This document shows, in pieces, positions 25,061-34,938 of a DNA stretch of 64,000 nt. Numbering within the stretch: position 1 is the stretch's first letter; each line of letters opens with the position of its first letter. The position numbers and the translations under genes are program-made. The DNA is from Allopusillimonas ginsengisoli (GTDB taxonomy: Bacteria > Pseudomonadota > Gammaproteobacteria > Burkholderiales > Burkholderiaceae_B), in the NCBI GenBank assembly GCA_005239165.1, contig RAPG01000001.1:651102-715101 (forward strand), given 5' to 3'. The notes under the pieces were generated by a model that saw only the letters and a program-made list of their open reading frames with translations, had not been told where the DNA came from and ran no database searches.

Positions 25061-26659
25061 TTATTTGACGATCGGGGGTTCAACAAAAGTATGGAATGGC
25101 GCAGGTGAAGGCACAGTCCATTCGAGGCCGGTTGCGCCTTCCCATGGTTTGGCGGGCGCAGGTTCGCCCTTGCCATGCCAGGCTTTAAGCGCGAGCCACA
25201 GGAAGATCAACTGCGAGAACCCGAAGAAGAAGGCCCCGATGGTGGCAATTTCGTTGAAGTTGGTAAATTGCGCGGCGTAATCGGCATAACGTCGTGGCAT
25301 CCCGGCCAGCCCCAGGAAATGCATGGGGAAGAAGGTAATGTTGAACGAAATCATGCTGGCCCAGAAGTGCCATTTGCCCAGTCTTTCGTCGTACATGCGG
25401 CCGGTCCACTTGGGCAGCCAGTAATAGGCCCCAGAGTACATGCCAAACAGCGAGCCTGCCACCATGACGTAATGGAAGTGCCCGATTACGTAATACGTAT
25501 CGTGTACCGCGATGTCGATAGGCGCAATGGCCAGGATCAAGCCGGTGAACCCGCCAATGGTAAACACAAAGATAAACCCGATGGCAAACAACATGGGGGT
25601 TTCGAAACTGAGCGACCCCCGCCACATGGTAGCCACCCAGTTAAACACCTTGACCCCGGTAGGTATGGAAATAAGCATGGTGGCGTACATGAAGTACAGC
25701 TGCCCCGTAACCGGCATGCCCGTGGCGAACATGTGGTGCGCCCAAACCAGGAAAGACAGAATGGCAATGGCCGCCGTGGCATAAACCATGGATGCGTAAC
25801 CAAACAGCAGCTTGCGTGAAAACGCGGGTATCACCGACGAGACAATGCCAAAGGCTGGCAAAATCATTACGTACACTTCAGGGTGACCGAAGAACCAGAA
25901 CACGTGCTGATACAGCACAGGATCGCCACCTGCTGCCGCATTGAAAAAGCCGGTGCCAAAATGGCGGTCAGTAAGCAGCATGGTGACTGCAGCTGCCAGC
26001 ACAGGCATGATGGCCAGGAGCAGGTAAGCCGTAATCAGCCAGGTCCAGCAGAACAAAGGCATTTTCATCAATGTCATACCAGGCGCGCGCATATTGAGCA
26101 CCGTGACAATAATGTTGATGGCGCCCATGATCGAGGACGCGCCAAGAATATGGACGGCAAAAATGTTGAAGTCCATGCCCGGGCCCATTTGCAGGGACAA
26201 AGGCGCGTACATGGTCCAGCCAGAAGCGTTGGCACCGCCAGGAACAAAAAACGACACCGTAAACAGAATGGCGCCGATGGGCAACAGCCAGAAGCTGAAG
26301 TTGTTCATGCGTGCAAACGCCATGTCTGAGGCGCCAATTTGCAACGGGATCATCCAGTTTGCAAAGCCCACGAAAGCCGGCATGATGGCGCCGAAGATCA
26401 TGATCAGGCCATGCATGGTGGTGAACTGGTTAAACAGTTCTGGCTGGAAGAATTGCAATCCGGGTGCAAAAAGCTCGGTGCGCAGCAATAGCGCAAGTAC
26501 CCCGCCCTCAAGCAGCATGCAGAAAGAAAAGATCAGGTACATGGTACCGATATCTTTGTGGTTGGTGGCAAACAGCCACCGTCGCCAGCCGTGCGGCTTG
26601 TGGTCGTGATCGTCGTGCGAGTGGCTCGCTGGGACGTGATCGGCAGTGACACTGCTCAT
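25061..26659 (-). CDS. ctaD: cytochrome c oxidase subunit I
   Basis: A 532-residue, twelve-helix catalytic subunit. The haem a3-CuB site appears in WFFGHPEVYVMILPAFGIVS (with the His-Tyr pair) and the HHMF segment; haem ligands in TTMHGLIMIFG and HDTYYVIGHFHYVM. It reduces O2 to water while pumping protons. Strong ribosome site GGAAGGAG before the ATG. Transcribed from ctaC. Confidence 0.97.
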   Translation of the reverse strand: MSSVTADHVPASHSHDDHDHKPHGWRRWLFATNHKDIGTMYLIFSFCMLLEGGVLALLLRTELFAPGLQFFQPELFNQFTTMHGLIMIFGAIMPAFVGFANWMIPLQIGASDMAFARMNNFSFWLLPIGAILFTVSFFVPGGANASGWTMYAPLSLQMGPGMDFNIFAVHILGASSIMGAINIIVTVLNMRAPGMTLMKMPLFCWTWLITAYLLLAIMPVLAAAVTMLLTDRHFGTGFFNAAAGGDPVLYQHVFWFFGHPEVYVMILPAFGIVSSVIPAFSRKLLFGYASMVYATAAIAILSFLVWAHHMFATGMPVTGQLYFMYATMLISIPTGVKVFNWVATMWRGSLSFETPMLFAIGFIFVFTIGGFTGLILAIAPIDIAVHDTYYVIGHFHYVMVAGSLFGMYSGAYYWLPKWTGRMYDERLGKWHFWASMISFNITFFPMHFLGLAGMPRRYADYAAQFTNFNEIATIGAFFFGFSQLIFLWLALKAWHGKGEPAPAKPWEGATGLEWTVPSPAPFHTFVEPPIVK

Positions 26660-26741
26660 GATGTGCTCCTTCCTGTTTCACCCGGCTGCCTGATCAGGCA
26701 GCTGGGCAAATAAATTCGAATTTGTTTTACGCTTGCCTGGT

Positions 26742-27899
26742 TCAACGCAGGGCAGTGACATCCGAAGGTTGAACAACTGGATCTTTGCCCTTGCCCGCAT
26801 TACCCCACGCATTACGTGTATAGGTAATGGCGGATGCGATCTCGACATCGTTCAGCACATCACGAAATGCCGCCATCGCCGTACCCGGATGGCCGTTGAG
26901 CACGGTGTGGATCTGCTCTTTCATTGGCCCCGTTACGAAAGGGTCGCCATCAAGCGCCGGAAAGGTGCCTGGAAGGCCCTTGCCGTTGGCCTGATGACAG
27001 GCCACACAGTTGGTTGCGTAAACTTTTTCGCCACGAGCCACCAGCTCGTCTTTGGTCATTTCTTTGGTAGGATCGTCAGCCGCTGAAGCCAGCAGTTTTT
27101 TCTGGTCTGCGGCCCATTTATCATAGTCAGCCTGGGAGACCACGTCGACCACGATGGGCATGAAGGCGTGGTCTTTTCCACAGAGCTCGGCGCACTGACC
27201 ACGGTAGCTGCCGATTTTTTCGGCACGGAACCATGTATCACGCAAAAACCCCGGCATTGCATCTTGCTTTACACCGAATTCGGGCACCATCCATGAGTGG
27301 ATGACATCAGTGGCAGTGAGCACAATACGCACTTTTTTGTCGACGGGCACAACCAGCGGCTTGTCGACTTCCAGCAGGTAGAACTCGCCCTTGGGTTCTT
27401 TGTTTTCGATCTGGGCGCGTGGCGTAGCAAGATTAGACAGAAACTTGACGCCTTGCGCAGGGCCGTCAATGTATTCGTACCCCCACTTCCATTGGTAGCC
27501 TGTTACCTTTACCGTAAGATCGGCGCTGGACGTGTCTTTCATGGCGACCACCGTACGTGTGGCCGGCAATGCCATACCAATGACAATAAGAAACGGGATG
27601 ATGGTCCAGGCAACCTCTATACCCAGGTGCTCATGAAACTTGGCCGCAACGTGCCCACGTGATTTACGGTGGTAGATGATGGAGTAAAACATTACCCCGA
27701 ACACGCCAACGAAAATGACCGCACAGATGATGAGCATCATCCAGTGGATCCACATAATGTCGTGCGCTATCGGCGTAACCCCCTCATGGAGGTTTAGCTG
27801 ATTGACCCGTGGCCCACCCGGCATGTCTTTTACCTGAGCAATGGCTGTGCCCCATGCGAGCAACGTCCCCATACCCAGTAACCATCTCCACTTCTTCAT
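26742..27899 (-). CDS. ctaC: cytochrome c oxidase subunit II with fused cytochrome c domain (caa3 type)
   Basis: About 385 residues from ATG 27899, which follows GAGG and leads a signal peptide (LLGMGTLLAWGTAIAQ). Two transmembrane helices, then the cupredoxin domain with the CuA ligands in YRGQCAELCGKDHAFM, then a C-terminal cytochrome c domain with the haem motif CVACH near residue 317 and a distal Met. The fused haem domain makes this a caa3-type subunit able to take electrons from soluble or membrane c cytochromes. First gene of the oxidase operon. Confidence 0.95.
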   Translation of the reverse strand: MKKWRWLLGMGTLLAWGTAIAQVKDMPGGPRVNQLNLHEGVTPIAHDIMWIHWMMLIICAVIFVGVFGVMFYSIIYHRKSRGHVAAKFHEHLGIEVAWTIIPFLIVIGMALPATRTVVAMKDTSSADLTVKVTGYQWKWGYEYIDGPAQGVKFLSNLATPRAQIENKEPKGEFYLLEVDKPLVVPVDKKVRIVLTATDVIHSWMVPEFGVKQDAMPGFLRDTWFRAEKIGSYRGQCAELCGKDHAFMPIVVDVVSQADYDKWAADQKKLLASAADDPTKEMTKDELVARGEKVYATNCVACHQANGKGLPGTFPALDGDPFVTGPMKEQIHTVLNGHPGTAMAAFRDVLNDVEIASAITYTRNAWGNAGKGKDPVVQPSDVTALR

Positions 27900-28157
27900 G
27901 CTGACCTCGAATTGCGACGTGCTTTGCGCCAAACGTTGATTTTGATCAACCGACAGATCGAAAAAAACGCAGGAGAGCACAGAATTATTGGATGGCAGGT
28001 TTAAAATGTAGGAAGCTGACCCTACCTGCTCTATTTTTACTTATAGTGGCAGAATTATAACGAACTCAAGTGGCAGTGGGGCGTTTGCGACGTGTCCGGG
28101 CAAGATCCATGCGTAAAATAAGCAGATCGGCCATAGCCAATACCCTACAATCGCCCA

Positions 28158-28994
28158 ATGAACAACGCACTTTCTCATGTGCCTGACGATGCACTTGCAT
28201 TGCGCTATCGCCAGCTTACCAGACGTATACAGCAGCTGCCCCCTAGCGGTTCACGCCCTCTCACCGTCTCGGGGCGCGTTGCCGGCTGGGTGTCAGCAAA
28301 AGCCATACAATATCTTGATGGCCTGCCCGGCATACTCATAGAGCCCGAAGCCGTGCATATTACTGCCGCATCGACACGCCGGATGTCGCTTAATGCCGTG
28401 CTGGCGCACCTTGCCGAGTCTCTCAAAGACACAGGATGTCTGCGCGGATGGCGTAACGAACTGCTAGACGTATACGGTGAAGGCCGCTGTCTGGGCGCCA
28501 TCGAGCGCGCAGCCGTACGGCCGTTGGGCTTGCTGACCAAAGCCGTACACCTGACAGCCTGGGCACCCGACGGACGCATGTGGATCGCGCGACGAGCCAG
28601 CAGCAAAAGCACCGACCCAAACATGTGGGACACCCTGGTTGGCGGGCTTGCTTGCACCAACGAAAGTATGGATCTTGCATTGTTGCGAGAAAGCAACGAG
28701 GAAGCCGGCTTGTCAGAAGCCGACCTCGCAGACCGTGAGCCCTTGCGCATTATTTTGCGTATGCATCGGCGTCTGCCCGAAGGCTATCAGGTCGAAGATG
28801 TGCTCAACAGTGACTGTATGCTGGCCGAGTCAGTGCAGCCACGCAATATGGATGGCGAAGTCAGTGAGATACGGCTAGCGCCGGTAAAAGATGTATGGGC
28901 CATGGTAGAGGCTGGCGAATTTACCCGCGAAGCTGAGCTGGTAATACTTGACAGCCTGCGTCGCAAAATGGAGTACCAGCCGCCCTGCCGCTAA
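28158..28994 (+). CDS. Nudix hydrolase with DUF4743 domain
   Basis: A 278-residue protein. The N-terminal half matches DUF4743; the Nudix domain has the full box GGLACTNESMDLALLRESNEEAGL (G x5 E x7 REUxEExGU with a small variation), around residues 160-183. DUF4743-Nudix proteins of the YJR142W/Tnr3 type hydrolyse oxidised thiamin diphosphate analogues, a metabolite-repair job; the same is likely here. Unlinked neighbours (oxidase, phaM) add no information. Confidence 0.82.
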   Translation: MNNALSHVPDDALALRYRQLTRRIQQLPPSGSRPLTVSGRVAGWVSAKAIQYLDGLPGILIEPEAVHITAASTRRMSLNAVLAHLAESLKDTGCLRGWRNELLDVYGEGRCLGAIERAAVRPLGLLTKAVHLTAWAPDGRMWIARRASSKSTDPNMWDTLVGGLACTNESMDLALLRESNEEAGLSEADLADREPLRIILRMHRRLPEGYQVEDVLNSDCMLAESVQPRNMDGEVSEIRLAPVKDVWAMVEAGEFTREAELVILDSLRRKMEYQPPCR

Positions 28995-29257
28995 TGCGGC
29001 CTGCGGCGCAAGACCGTATCACCACGAGCCACCCCGATCACCCTGCAACAAACAATGGCACCCGCAACCGGGCTTGCGCCGCAAACACGCTCATCCGTGC
29101 ACAATCTGCGGCTAACCTCGCATTTAAGGTTCAATTAGACGGAGTAGCCGCTTCCGTTTAAGCTATGCATACCTTGGCGCAGAAAGACTCTGCCACTTGC
29201 CGGCACAGCCGAATGCGTCGCTCGCCACCCCTTCAGTTATTACTCCAAGGACTCGTC

Positions 29258-30178
29258 ATGGCAACTGATAACAACAACCCTTTCATCTTGCCAGGGCTCG
29301 GGCAAACCGGCGACCTGGCTCAAAACCCTATTCTTGCCAGCATGGAAATGATGCAGCAGGCGTGGCAAGGCCTTGCCGGCGCAGGCAGCATGGGCGGATC
29401 GCCCATGTCACCCCCAACCTCCATCGAAGAACTTGACCGGCGCATCAAAGATTTGCGAGCCGTTGAAAACTGGCTGCGTATGAATCTGTCCATGCTGAGC
29501 AGCACCATTCAGGGCCTGGAAGTGCAAAGCGCCACACTGTCCACCCTGCAGTCTTTCATGGGCAATGTCGCCGGCGCAGCGTCATCTTCAACCTCCTCTT
29601 CCTCCTCCGACGGCCCATCGCCGCTTGAAGTCGCGTTGGGCATACGTCGCCCGGGCCAGCAACCGGCACCACAGAGCGAGCCATCTGCTCCCACACCTTC
29701 CGCCGCCTCGCAGCCCGCCTCGTCTGAATCTGCCACAACGGGCGCTGGATCAGCCAGCCCCGAATCCGGTACTGACGCCGCCGGGCCCGACACCGACAGC
29801 GCTTACGCGACTCAAGCTGCGGCAGCGGCGCAGGGCTGGTGGAACATGCTGCAACAACAATTTGACACACTGGCAGCGGCGACCGCCGCTACCCTGGAAA
29901 GCGCGCAGACGGCAGGCCAAGATGCTCAGTCTATGGCTACGTCAGGCAAAGCAGCCAAGGCCCCTGCCACCAAGCGCTCAGCGAGTTCTCGCAAAACACC
30001 CACGAAGACTGCGCGCAAAACAGCCAGCAAGCCAGCCGCCAAGAAGGCGACTAAGGCTGCCGCTAAAACCTCATCCAAAGCAAGTGCCAAAGCCGGTTCT
30101 GCCGCGTCTGGCACTGCTAAACGCAGCGCAGCCAGCAAGGCAGGTGCATCTGGCAAGGGATCAGGCAGCAAAACCTGA
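29258..30178 (+). CDS. phaM: PhaM-type polyhydroxyalkanoate granule protein
   Basis: About 306 residues. The N terminus (NPFILPGLGQTGDLAQNPILASMEMMQQAWQGL) and SIEELDRRIKDLRAVENWLRMNLSMLSSTIQGLEVQ match PhaM of Cupriavidus, which activates PHA synthase and ties granules to the nucleoid. The middle is Ser/Pro/Ala-rich; the last 75 residues form a histone-H1-like Lys/Ala tail (repeats such as AKKATKAAAK) that should bind DNA. The start at 29258 follows CCAAGG and is where the family begins; a longer frame to 29165 is unlikely. Confidence 0.85.
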   Translation: MATDNNNPFILPGLGQTGDLAQNPILASMEMMQQAWQGLAGAGSMGGSPMSPPTSIEELDRRIKDLRAVENWLRMNLSMLSSTIQGLEVQSATLSTLQSFMGNVAGAASSSTSSSSSDGPSPLEVALGIRRPGQQPAPQSEPSAPTPSAASQPASSESATTGAGSASPESGTDAAGPDTDSAYATQAAAAAQGWWNMLQQQFDTLAAATAATLESAQTAGQDAQSMATSGKAAKAPATKRSASSRKTPTKTARKTASKPAAKKATKAAAKTSSKASAKAGSAASGTAKRSAASKAGASGKGSGSKT

Positions 30179-30360
30179 AGAGTGTAAACAGGGCAACCAA
30201 ACCTTGCCGAAGGCGCAGGCCTGCTGCAGTCAGTCAAACGCTGTAACAGTCCAGGCCGCGCCAACGGTTCGCCCGCGCTGGCGTCCTGTGTATTATGTGA
30301 CCTTGCGCTATGCGCACCCAATTTCCCTCATCAGTACTTCACCACTCAATACGCGACCAC

Positions 30361-31731
30361 ATGCTGAATATCGTCATACTTGCTGCCGGACTCGGCAAGC
30401 GCATGCAATCAGATCTCCCCAAGGTCTTGCACCCTCTGGCCGGAAAGCCCATGCTGGGCCACGTTCTCGACAACGCAAGGCTGCTTGACCCAGGTCGCAT
30501 TATTGTGGTGGTTGGCCATGGTGCCGAGCGAGTGCAGCAAGAATTCTCCGCGCACACAGGGCTGGAGTTCGCTTTGCAACGCCCCCAACATGGCACAGGG
30601 CATGCTGTACAGCAAGCTGTCCCGCTGCTGCAGGAAGACAACAACGACGACGTCACGCTGGTGCTTTATGGTGATGTTCCACTCGTACAAGCCGACACCC
30701 TGCAACGCCTGCTCGATGCCCGTGCCGGCGGCATGGCTGTACTCACAGAAAAGCTCGACGACCCCTCAGGCTACGGGCGTATCGTGCGCAATGAACGCGG
30801 CGAGGTGCAGCGCATCGTCGAACACAAAGACGCCACGGCCCAAGAGCACACCATCAACGAAGTCAATACAGGCATACTGGTTGCGCCCACGGCACATCTT
30901 AAAGACTGGCTCAGCCGCATCGACAACAACAACGCTCAGGGCGAGTATTACCTCACTGATATCGTCGGTCTAGCCGTTCAGGATCATGTGCCCGTACACG
31001 CCTCCCATCCAGCCGCAAGCTGGGAAACACTGGGCGTCAACAGCCGCGTGCAACAAGCACAACTCGAGCGTCAGTGGCAGGCCGAACAGGCAAGGCGGCT
31101 GCTCGAACAAGGGGTCACCCTGGCCGATCCGGCACGCTTTGATCTGCGCGGCGAACTTATCTGCGGTCGTGACGTATTCATCGATGTAGGCTGTGTGTTC
31201 GAAGGGCGGGTCGAGCTTGCAGATGGCGTGCGCATCGGGCCTCACTGCGTAGTGCGCGACGCCACCATAGGGCAAGGCACCCACATTGAGGCATTCAGCC
31301 ATATCCAGGAGGCGCACATCGCTGACGCAGCGCGCATTGGGCCCTTTGCCCGCCTGCGCCCGGGTGCGGAAATTGGCACCGAGGCGCATGTAGGCAATTT
31401 CGTAGAAATCAAAAAAAGCACGCTGGGCAAAGGCTCTAAAGCCAATCATCTGGCGTACATCGGCGACGCCGATATCGGAGAGCAAGTCAATATCGGCGCG
31501 GGCACGATTACCTGCAACTATGATGGGGCGAACAAATATCGCACGGTTATTGAAGACGGCGCGTTCATTGGCTCCGATACCCAGCTGATCGCACCCGTAC
31601 GCGTCGGCAAAAACGCCACCATTGGGGCAGGCACCACGCTGACCAAAGACGCCCCGGCCGGCAAGCTAACACTGTCTCGTCCACTTCAGAGCACCCTCGA
31701 AGGCTGGAAACGCCCCGTCAAAAAGACCTGA
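30361..31731 (+). CDS. glmU: bifunctional UDP-GlcNAc pyrophosphorylase / GlcN-1-P acetyltransferase
   Basis: About 456 residues from ATG 30361. N-terminal nucleotidyltransferase: [30 protein letters not shown] and [18 protein letters not shown]-terminal left-handed beta-helix of hexapeptide repeats with the acetyltransferase site ([29 protein letters not shown] and [13 protein letters not shown]). It makes UDP-GlcNAc for peptidoglycan and lipopolysaccharide from GlcN-1-P, downstream of GlmS, which is encoded 3 kb away. The MFS gene starts 1 base after its stop. Confidence 0.96.
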   Translation: MLNIVILAAGLGKRMQSDLPKVLHPLAGKPMLGHVLDNARLLDPGRIIVVVGHGAERVQQEFSAHTGLEFALQRPQHGTGHAVQQAVPLLQEDNNDDVTLVLYGDVPLVQADTLQRLLDARAGGMAVLTEKLDDPSGYGRIVRNERGEVQRIVEHKDATAQEHTINEVNTGILVAPTAHLKDWLSRIDNNNAQGEYYLTDIVGLAVQDHVPVHASHPAASWETLGVNSRVQQAQLERQWQAEQARRLLEQGVTLADPARFDLRGELICGRDVFIDVGCVFEGRVELADGVRIGPHCVVRDATIGQGTHIEAFSHIQEAHIADAARIGPFARLRPGAEIGTEAHVGNFVEIKKSTLGKGSKANHLAYIGDADIGEQVNIGAGTITCNYDGANKYRTVIEDGAFIGSDTQLIAPVRVGKNATIGAGTTLTKDAPAGKLTLSRPLQSTLEGWKRPVKKT

Positions 31732-31732
31732 C

Positions 31733-33130
31733 GTGAGTGTTTCGATCCTCGATAGCGCAGCAGAGAGTTCACACGCGCTGCCCGATGGTCTCGATAAGCC
31801 CAGACGCAAATGGGCCGTCATTACCCTGATGCTCGCACTGACGGTTACCGTGCTCGATGCGACCATGGTCAATGTCGCTCTGCCAGCGGTGGCCAAGGCG
31901 CTGGAAATCGACCGGGCTGCCGTGGTGTGGGTGGTAATTGCTTACAGCCTGGTCGTTGTCATTTCCCTGCTGCCACTTTCTTCAGTGGCTGAACGTATCG
32001 GCTTCCAGCGCATGTTTACACTGGGTCTGACGCTGTTCATGATTTCGTCCCTGGCCTCAGCCACCGCCAACTCACTAACTTGGCTAGTGGCGTCGCGGCT
32101 TTGTCAGGGAGTGAGCGCATCCATGCTCATGTGTATGTTCGGCGGGCTGGTACGCAATATTTACCCGCTCCGCAAACTGGCCATGGGTATCAGCCTCAAT
32201 GCCATGATGGTCGGCTTGATGTCAGTGCTGGGCCCGACCATAGGCGCATTCATACTTGAGGTTGCCTCCTGGCACTGGATTTTCCTTCTGAACATACCCA
32301 TATGCATCGTGACGTTCTTCGGCATACGTTCCCTGCCGGAAATTCCTCGCAACAAAACACGGTTTGACTGGATAGGCTGTGCGCTAAGCGTTCCGTTTTT
32401 CGGGCTGACCATCATCGCACTCGACGCCATCGTCAAAGACCCGCTGCGTGCAGCGATCTGCATCATATTGGCCGCCATATCTGGCTGGGCCCTGCTGCGG
32501 CGCTCACGCGATCAGCTCGCGCCCATTGTGCCCGTTGATCTGTTGCGAATCACACCCATCGCGTATGCCGTAGGTGCGTCAGGCTTTTCATTTGCGGCCC
32601 AGATGGCGGCGTTTATCGCCTTGCCCTTTTATTTCAGACAAAGTCTGCATTATTCTTACGCAGATGTAGGCTTGCTGCTGGCGGCATGGTCAGTAGGTGT
32701 TGCTGCCATGGCTCCGGTGGCCGGCTATATGTCGGGGCGCTTCAAAGTGGCTGTGCTTTGCGGCATAGGTGCAGCGAGCATGGCTCTCGGCATACTGATC
32801 TTGTTATTGCTGCCAGGCAATGCCGTGTTTGTCTGGCCCATGCTGGCCATGCTGACTGCGGGCGTTGGCTTTGGCTTCTTCCAGACACCCAATAACCGCG
32901 CCTTGCTGCTTGGCGCCCCAAAGCACCGCAGCGGCGCGGCGGGCGGCCTGCAGGCAACAACACGGGTGTTCGGGCAAAGTGTGGGTACCGCCATGGTTGG
33001 CGTGGCATTTAGCCTTAGTTCCAGCAATAGTGTAATTATTGGCGTTTCGGTATCCATAGGCTGCGCCCTCATCGCCATGCTGATCAACATAGTGCGGTTT
33101 TTCAGCCCGGTTCCAGACAGCGATCTCTGA
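31733..33130 (+). CDS. MFS exporter, DHA2 (EmrB) family
   Basis: A 465-residue membrane protein of about fourteen helices. The family motif LDATMVNVALPAVAKAL after the first helix and the motif near VASRLCQGVSASMLM are typical of DHA2 drug:proton antiporters. It likely exports toxic compounds across the inner membrane; no membrane-fusion partner is adjacent. Starts with GTG one base after glmU stops, so it is cotranscribed. Confidence 0.85.
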   Translation: MSVSILDSAAESSHALPDGLDKPRRKWAVITLMLALTVTVLDATMVNVALPAVAKALEIDRAAVVWVVIAYSLVVVISLLPLSSVAERIGFQRMFTLGLTLFMISSLASATANSLTWLVASRLCQGVSASMLMCMFGGLVRNIYPLRKLAMGISLNAMMVGLMSVLGPTIGAFILEVASWHWIFLLNIPICIVTFFGIRSLPEIPRNKTRFDWIGCALSVPFFGLTIIALDAIVKDPLRAAICIILAAISGWALLRRSRDQLAPIVPVDLLRITPIAYAVGASGFSFAAQMAAFIALPFYFRQSLHYSYADVGLLLAAWSVGVAAMAPVAGYMSGRFKVAVLCGIGAASMALGILILLLLPGNAVFVWPMLAMLTAGVGFGFFQTPNNRALLLGAPKHRSGAAGGLQATTRVFGQSVGTAMVGVAFSLSSSNSVIIGVSVSIGCALIAMLINIVRFFSPVPDSDL

Positions 33131-33188
33131 GCGCCGGCAGCGCCAAACCAATGAGACTATGCAAAACCACTCTCAACCGCAGGTTGCC

Positions 33189-34250
33189 ATGAAGATACTG
33201 CAATTGAATTTTGAACGTGGCTGGCGCGGAGGCGAGCGCCAGACGCTGCTCTGCATGGACCGCATGCGTGCCCAGGGACATGAGATAGCACTGCTTGCAC
33301 GCAAAGGCGAGGCTCTCGCCATGCGTGCCCGCGAAGCTGACTTTACGGTTCATGAGTTTTCAAGTGTGGCTGGGGTGAGCAAATACTTGCTGCGCCACGG
33401 CCGGTCGTTTGATATCAAGCATGCCCAGACTGCCAACATGGTGACCTGGCTCGCGGCCCTCAAACCCTGGCTGGGAGGCGGGCTGGTTTTCACACGCCGC
33501 ACTGCCTTTCCCGTGCCCAGCCGCCGTCAAAGCAGAGTACGCTGGAAATGGCAGCGCGTTGACGCCCTCGTCGCCATCAGCGAAGCCGCAGCTGCCGAAC
33601 CCCGCCGCCTGGAAATTCCAACACTTATCATTCCCAGCGCCATCAAAACCAGACCTTTTGACCAAGCTCACGCACAGCGCTTTGCCAGCGAATTTATGCT
33701 GCACGGCCAACGTGTGCTGGCCACAGCCGCCGCCCTCAGCCGCGAAAAAGACCCCTGCACGCTTTTGCGGGCGGTCGCATGCCTCAGACAGGAGCGCGAT
33801 GATTTTGTTTTCCTGCATCTGGGTGCAGACGGAGATGCCAAAGACCAAGCCGTCGCCCTGCACAAAGAACTGGGCCTTGGCGACCACTATGTGTTTGCAG
33901 GCTTTCAATCTGACGTCGAAGATCTGTACCGTCTCATGGATGTATTTGTACTGAGCTCACGCGAAGAAGCGCTGGGGTCCAGCGTGCTTGATGCATTTCT
34001 GTACGCGGTGCCCGTTGCCGCCTCCGACGCTGGCGGGCTGCCCGAATTGCTGGCCGATGGCCGGGGCCTGCTCTGCCCCGCAGGTGATGATGCCGCCCTG
34101 GCAATAGCCATGAACAGACTGCTAAATGACCGCAGCCTGCGCGCCGCGGTCACCGAGCGGGCAAGCGCCTATGTTGTGCGCGAGCATGACCCCGATGCCA
34201 TGGCATCGCGCTACCTGGCGCTTTACCAGGAAGTGCTGGATAGAAAATAA
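33189..34250 (+). CDS. glycosyltransferase, GT4 type (GT-B fold)
   Basis: About 353 residues. N-terminal GT-B domain begins MKILQLNFERGWRGGERQTL; the C-terminal domain has the nucleotide-sugar region VFVLSSREEALGSSVLDAFLYAVPVAASDAGGLPELL with the EX7E-like pair. Such cytoplasmic enzymes add a sugar to a lipid or polysaccharide, possibly the lipopolysaccharide core. Follows the MFS gene by about 60 bases. Acceptor unknown. Confidence 0.85.
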   Translation: MKILQLNFERGWRGGERQTLLCMDRMRAQGHEIALLARKGEALAMRAREADFTVHEFSSVAGVSKYLLRHGRSFDIKHAQTANMVTWLAALKPWLGGGLVFTRRTAFPVPSRRQSRVRWKWQRVDALVAISEAAAAEPRRLEIPTLIIPSAIKTRPFDQAHAQRFASEFMLHGQRVLATAAALSREKDPCTLLRAVACLRQERDDFVFLHLGADGDAKDQAVALHKELGLGDHYVFAGFQSDVEDLYRLMDVFVLSSREEALGSSVLDAFLYAVPVAASDAGGLPELLADGRGLLCPAGDDAALAIAMNRLLNDRSLRAAVTERASAYVVREHDPDAMASRYLALYQEVLDRK

Positions 34251-34287
34251 GCAAGGCACGCCAGACGGGCTGCCCGGGCATACATAG

Positions 34288-34784
34288 TCACGCGCCTGAA
34301 GGGCTGATCACCGTTCGCGTGTCAAACTTGGCTCTGTGCATGGAAAAAAACGTACGCACGTTACGAACATTGGCCTGTGAAGTAAACACCCTGTGCGCCA
34401 CGGCATGATAAGCAGGCATATCGCGCACTTGCATGATTACAATAAAGTCAGGCCCTGGCGAAACGCGATAACACTGCGTGACCTCGGCCACGCCGGCAAT
34501 GCTGGCCTCAAAGGCATCCATTTGTTCGGCAGTTTGCACATCAAGCGTAATTTCAATAATGGCCGTCAGACTGTTGCCAACCTTGCCAGGGCTGACGATT
34601 GCCACCTGTTTTCAATGATGCCCTCTTTAACCAGCCGACGCACGCGCCGCAGGCAGGTAGGTGCCGAGGCATGTACTTTGCTGGCGAGATCTTGATTGGT
34701 CAGGCTGCTGTCGGCCTGCATGTGCTCAAGAATGCGCAGATCAAGGTCGTCAAGCACGGGTAAAACAGACATAGATTGTGACAC
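34288..34784 (-). pseudogene. Lrp/AsnC family regulator, frameshifted
   Basis: Two overlapping frames together give one Lrp/AsnC protein. The N-terminal frame has the helix-turn-helix (LDDLDLRILEHMQADSSLTNQDLASKVHASAPTCLRRVRRLVKEGII). The C-terminal frame has the RAM effector domain (VAIVSPGKVGNSLTAIIEITLDV...). The break is at a run of four T on the plus strand (34609-34612); one extra base would read EGIIEKQVAIVSP, as in intact members. Either a recent inactivating deletion or a sequencing error. It is divergent from glmS. As written no full protein is made. Confidence 0.85.
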
Positions 34785-34938
34785 TTCCGTTAATAAGGTT
34801 GCGATTTGAAGAAATATTATTTCATGCCTATATGTATACGCAATAAATTATCATAACTACGTCAATTTAGAAATCTAATTTCTTCGTATATTGCGCACAA
34901 TAAAGCCTGTCTTGAATCATCTCGAGGGTCCGTACATT

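Noticed and set aside
29565..30488. 307-codon plus-strand frame within phaM
   Set aside because: Shifted frame of the repetitive Ala/Lys/Ser region of phaM, giving a Pro/Arg-rich artefact; phaM itself matches its family.
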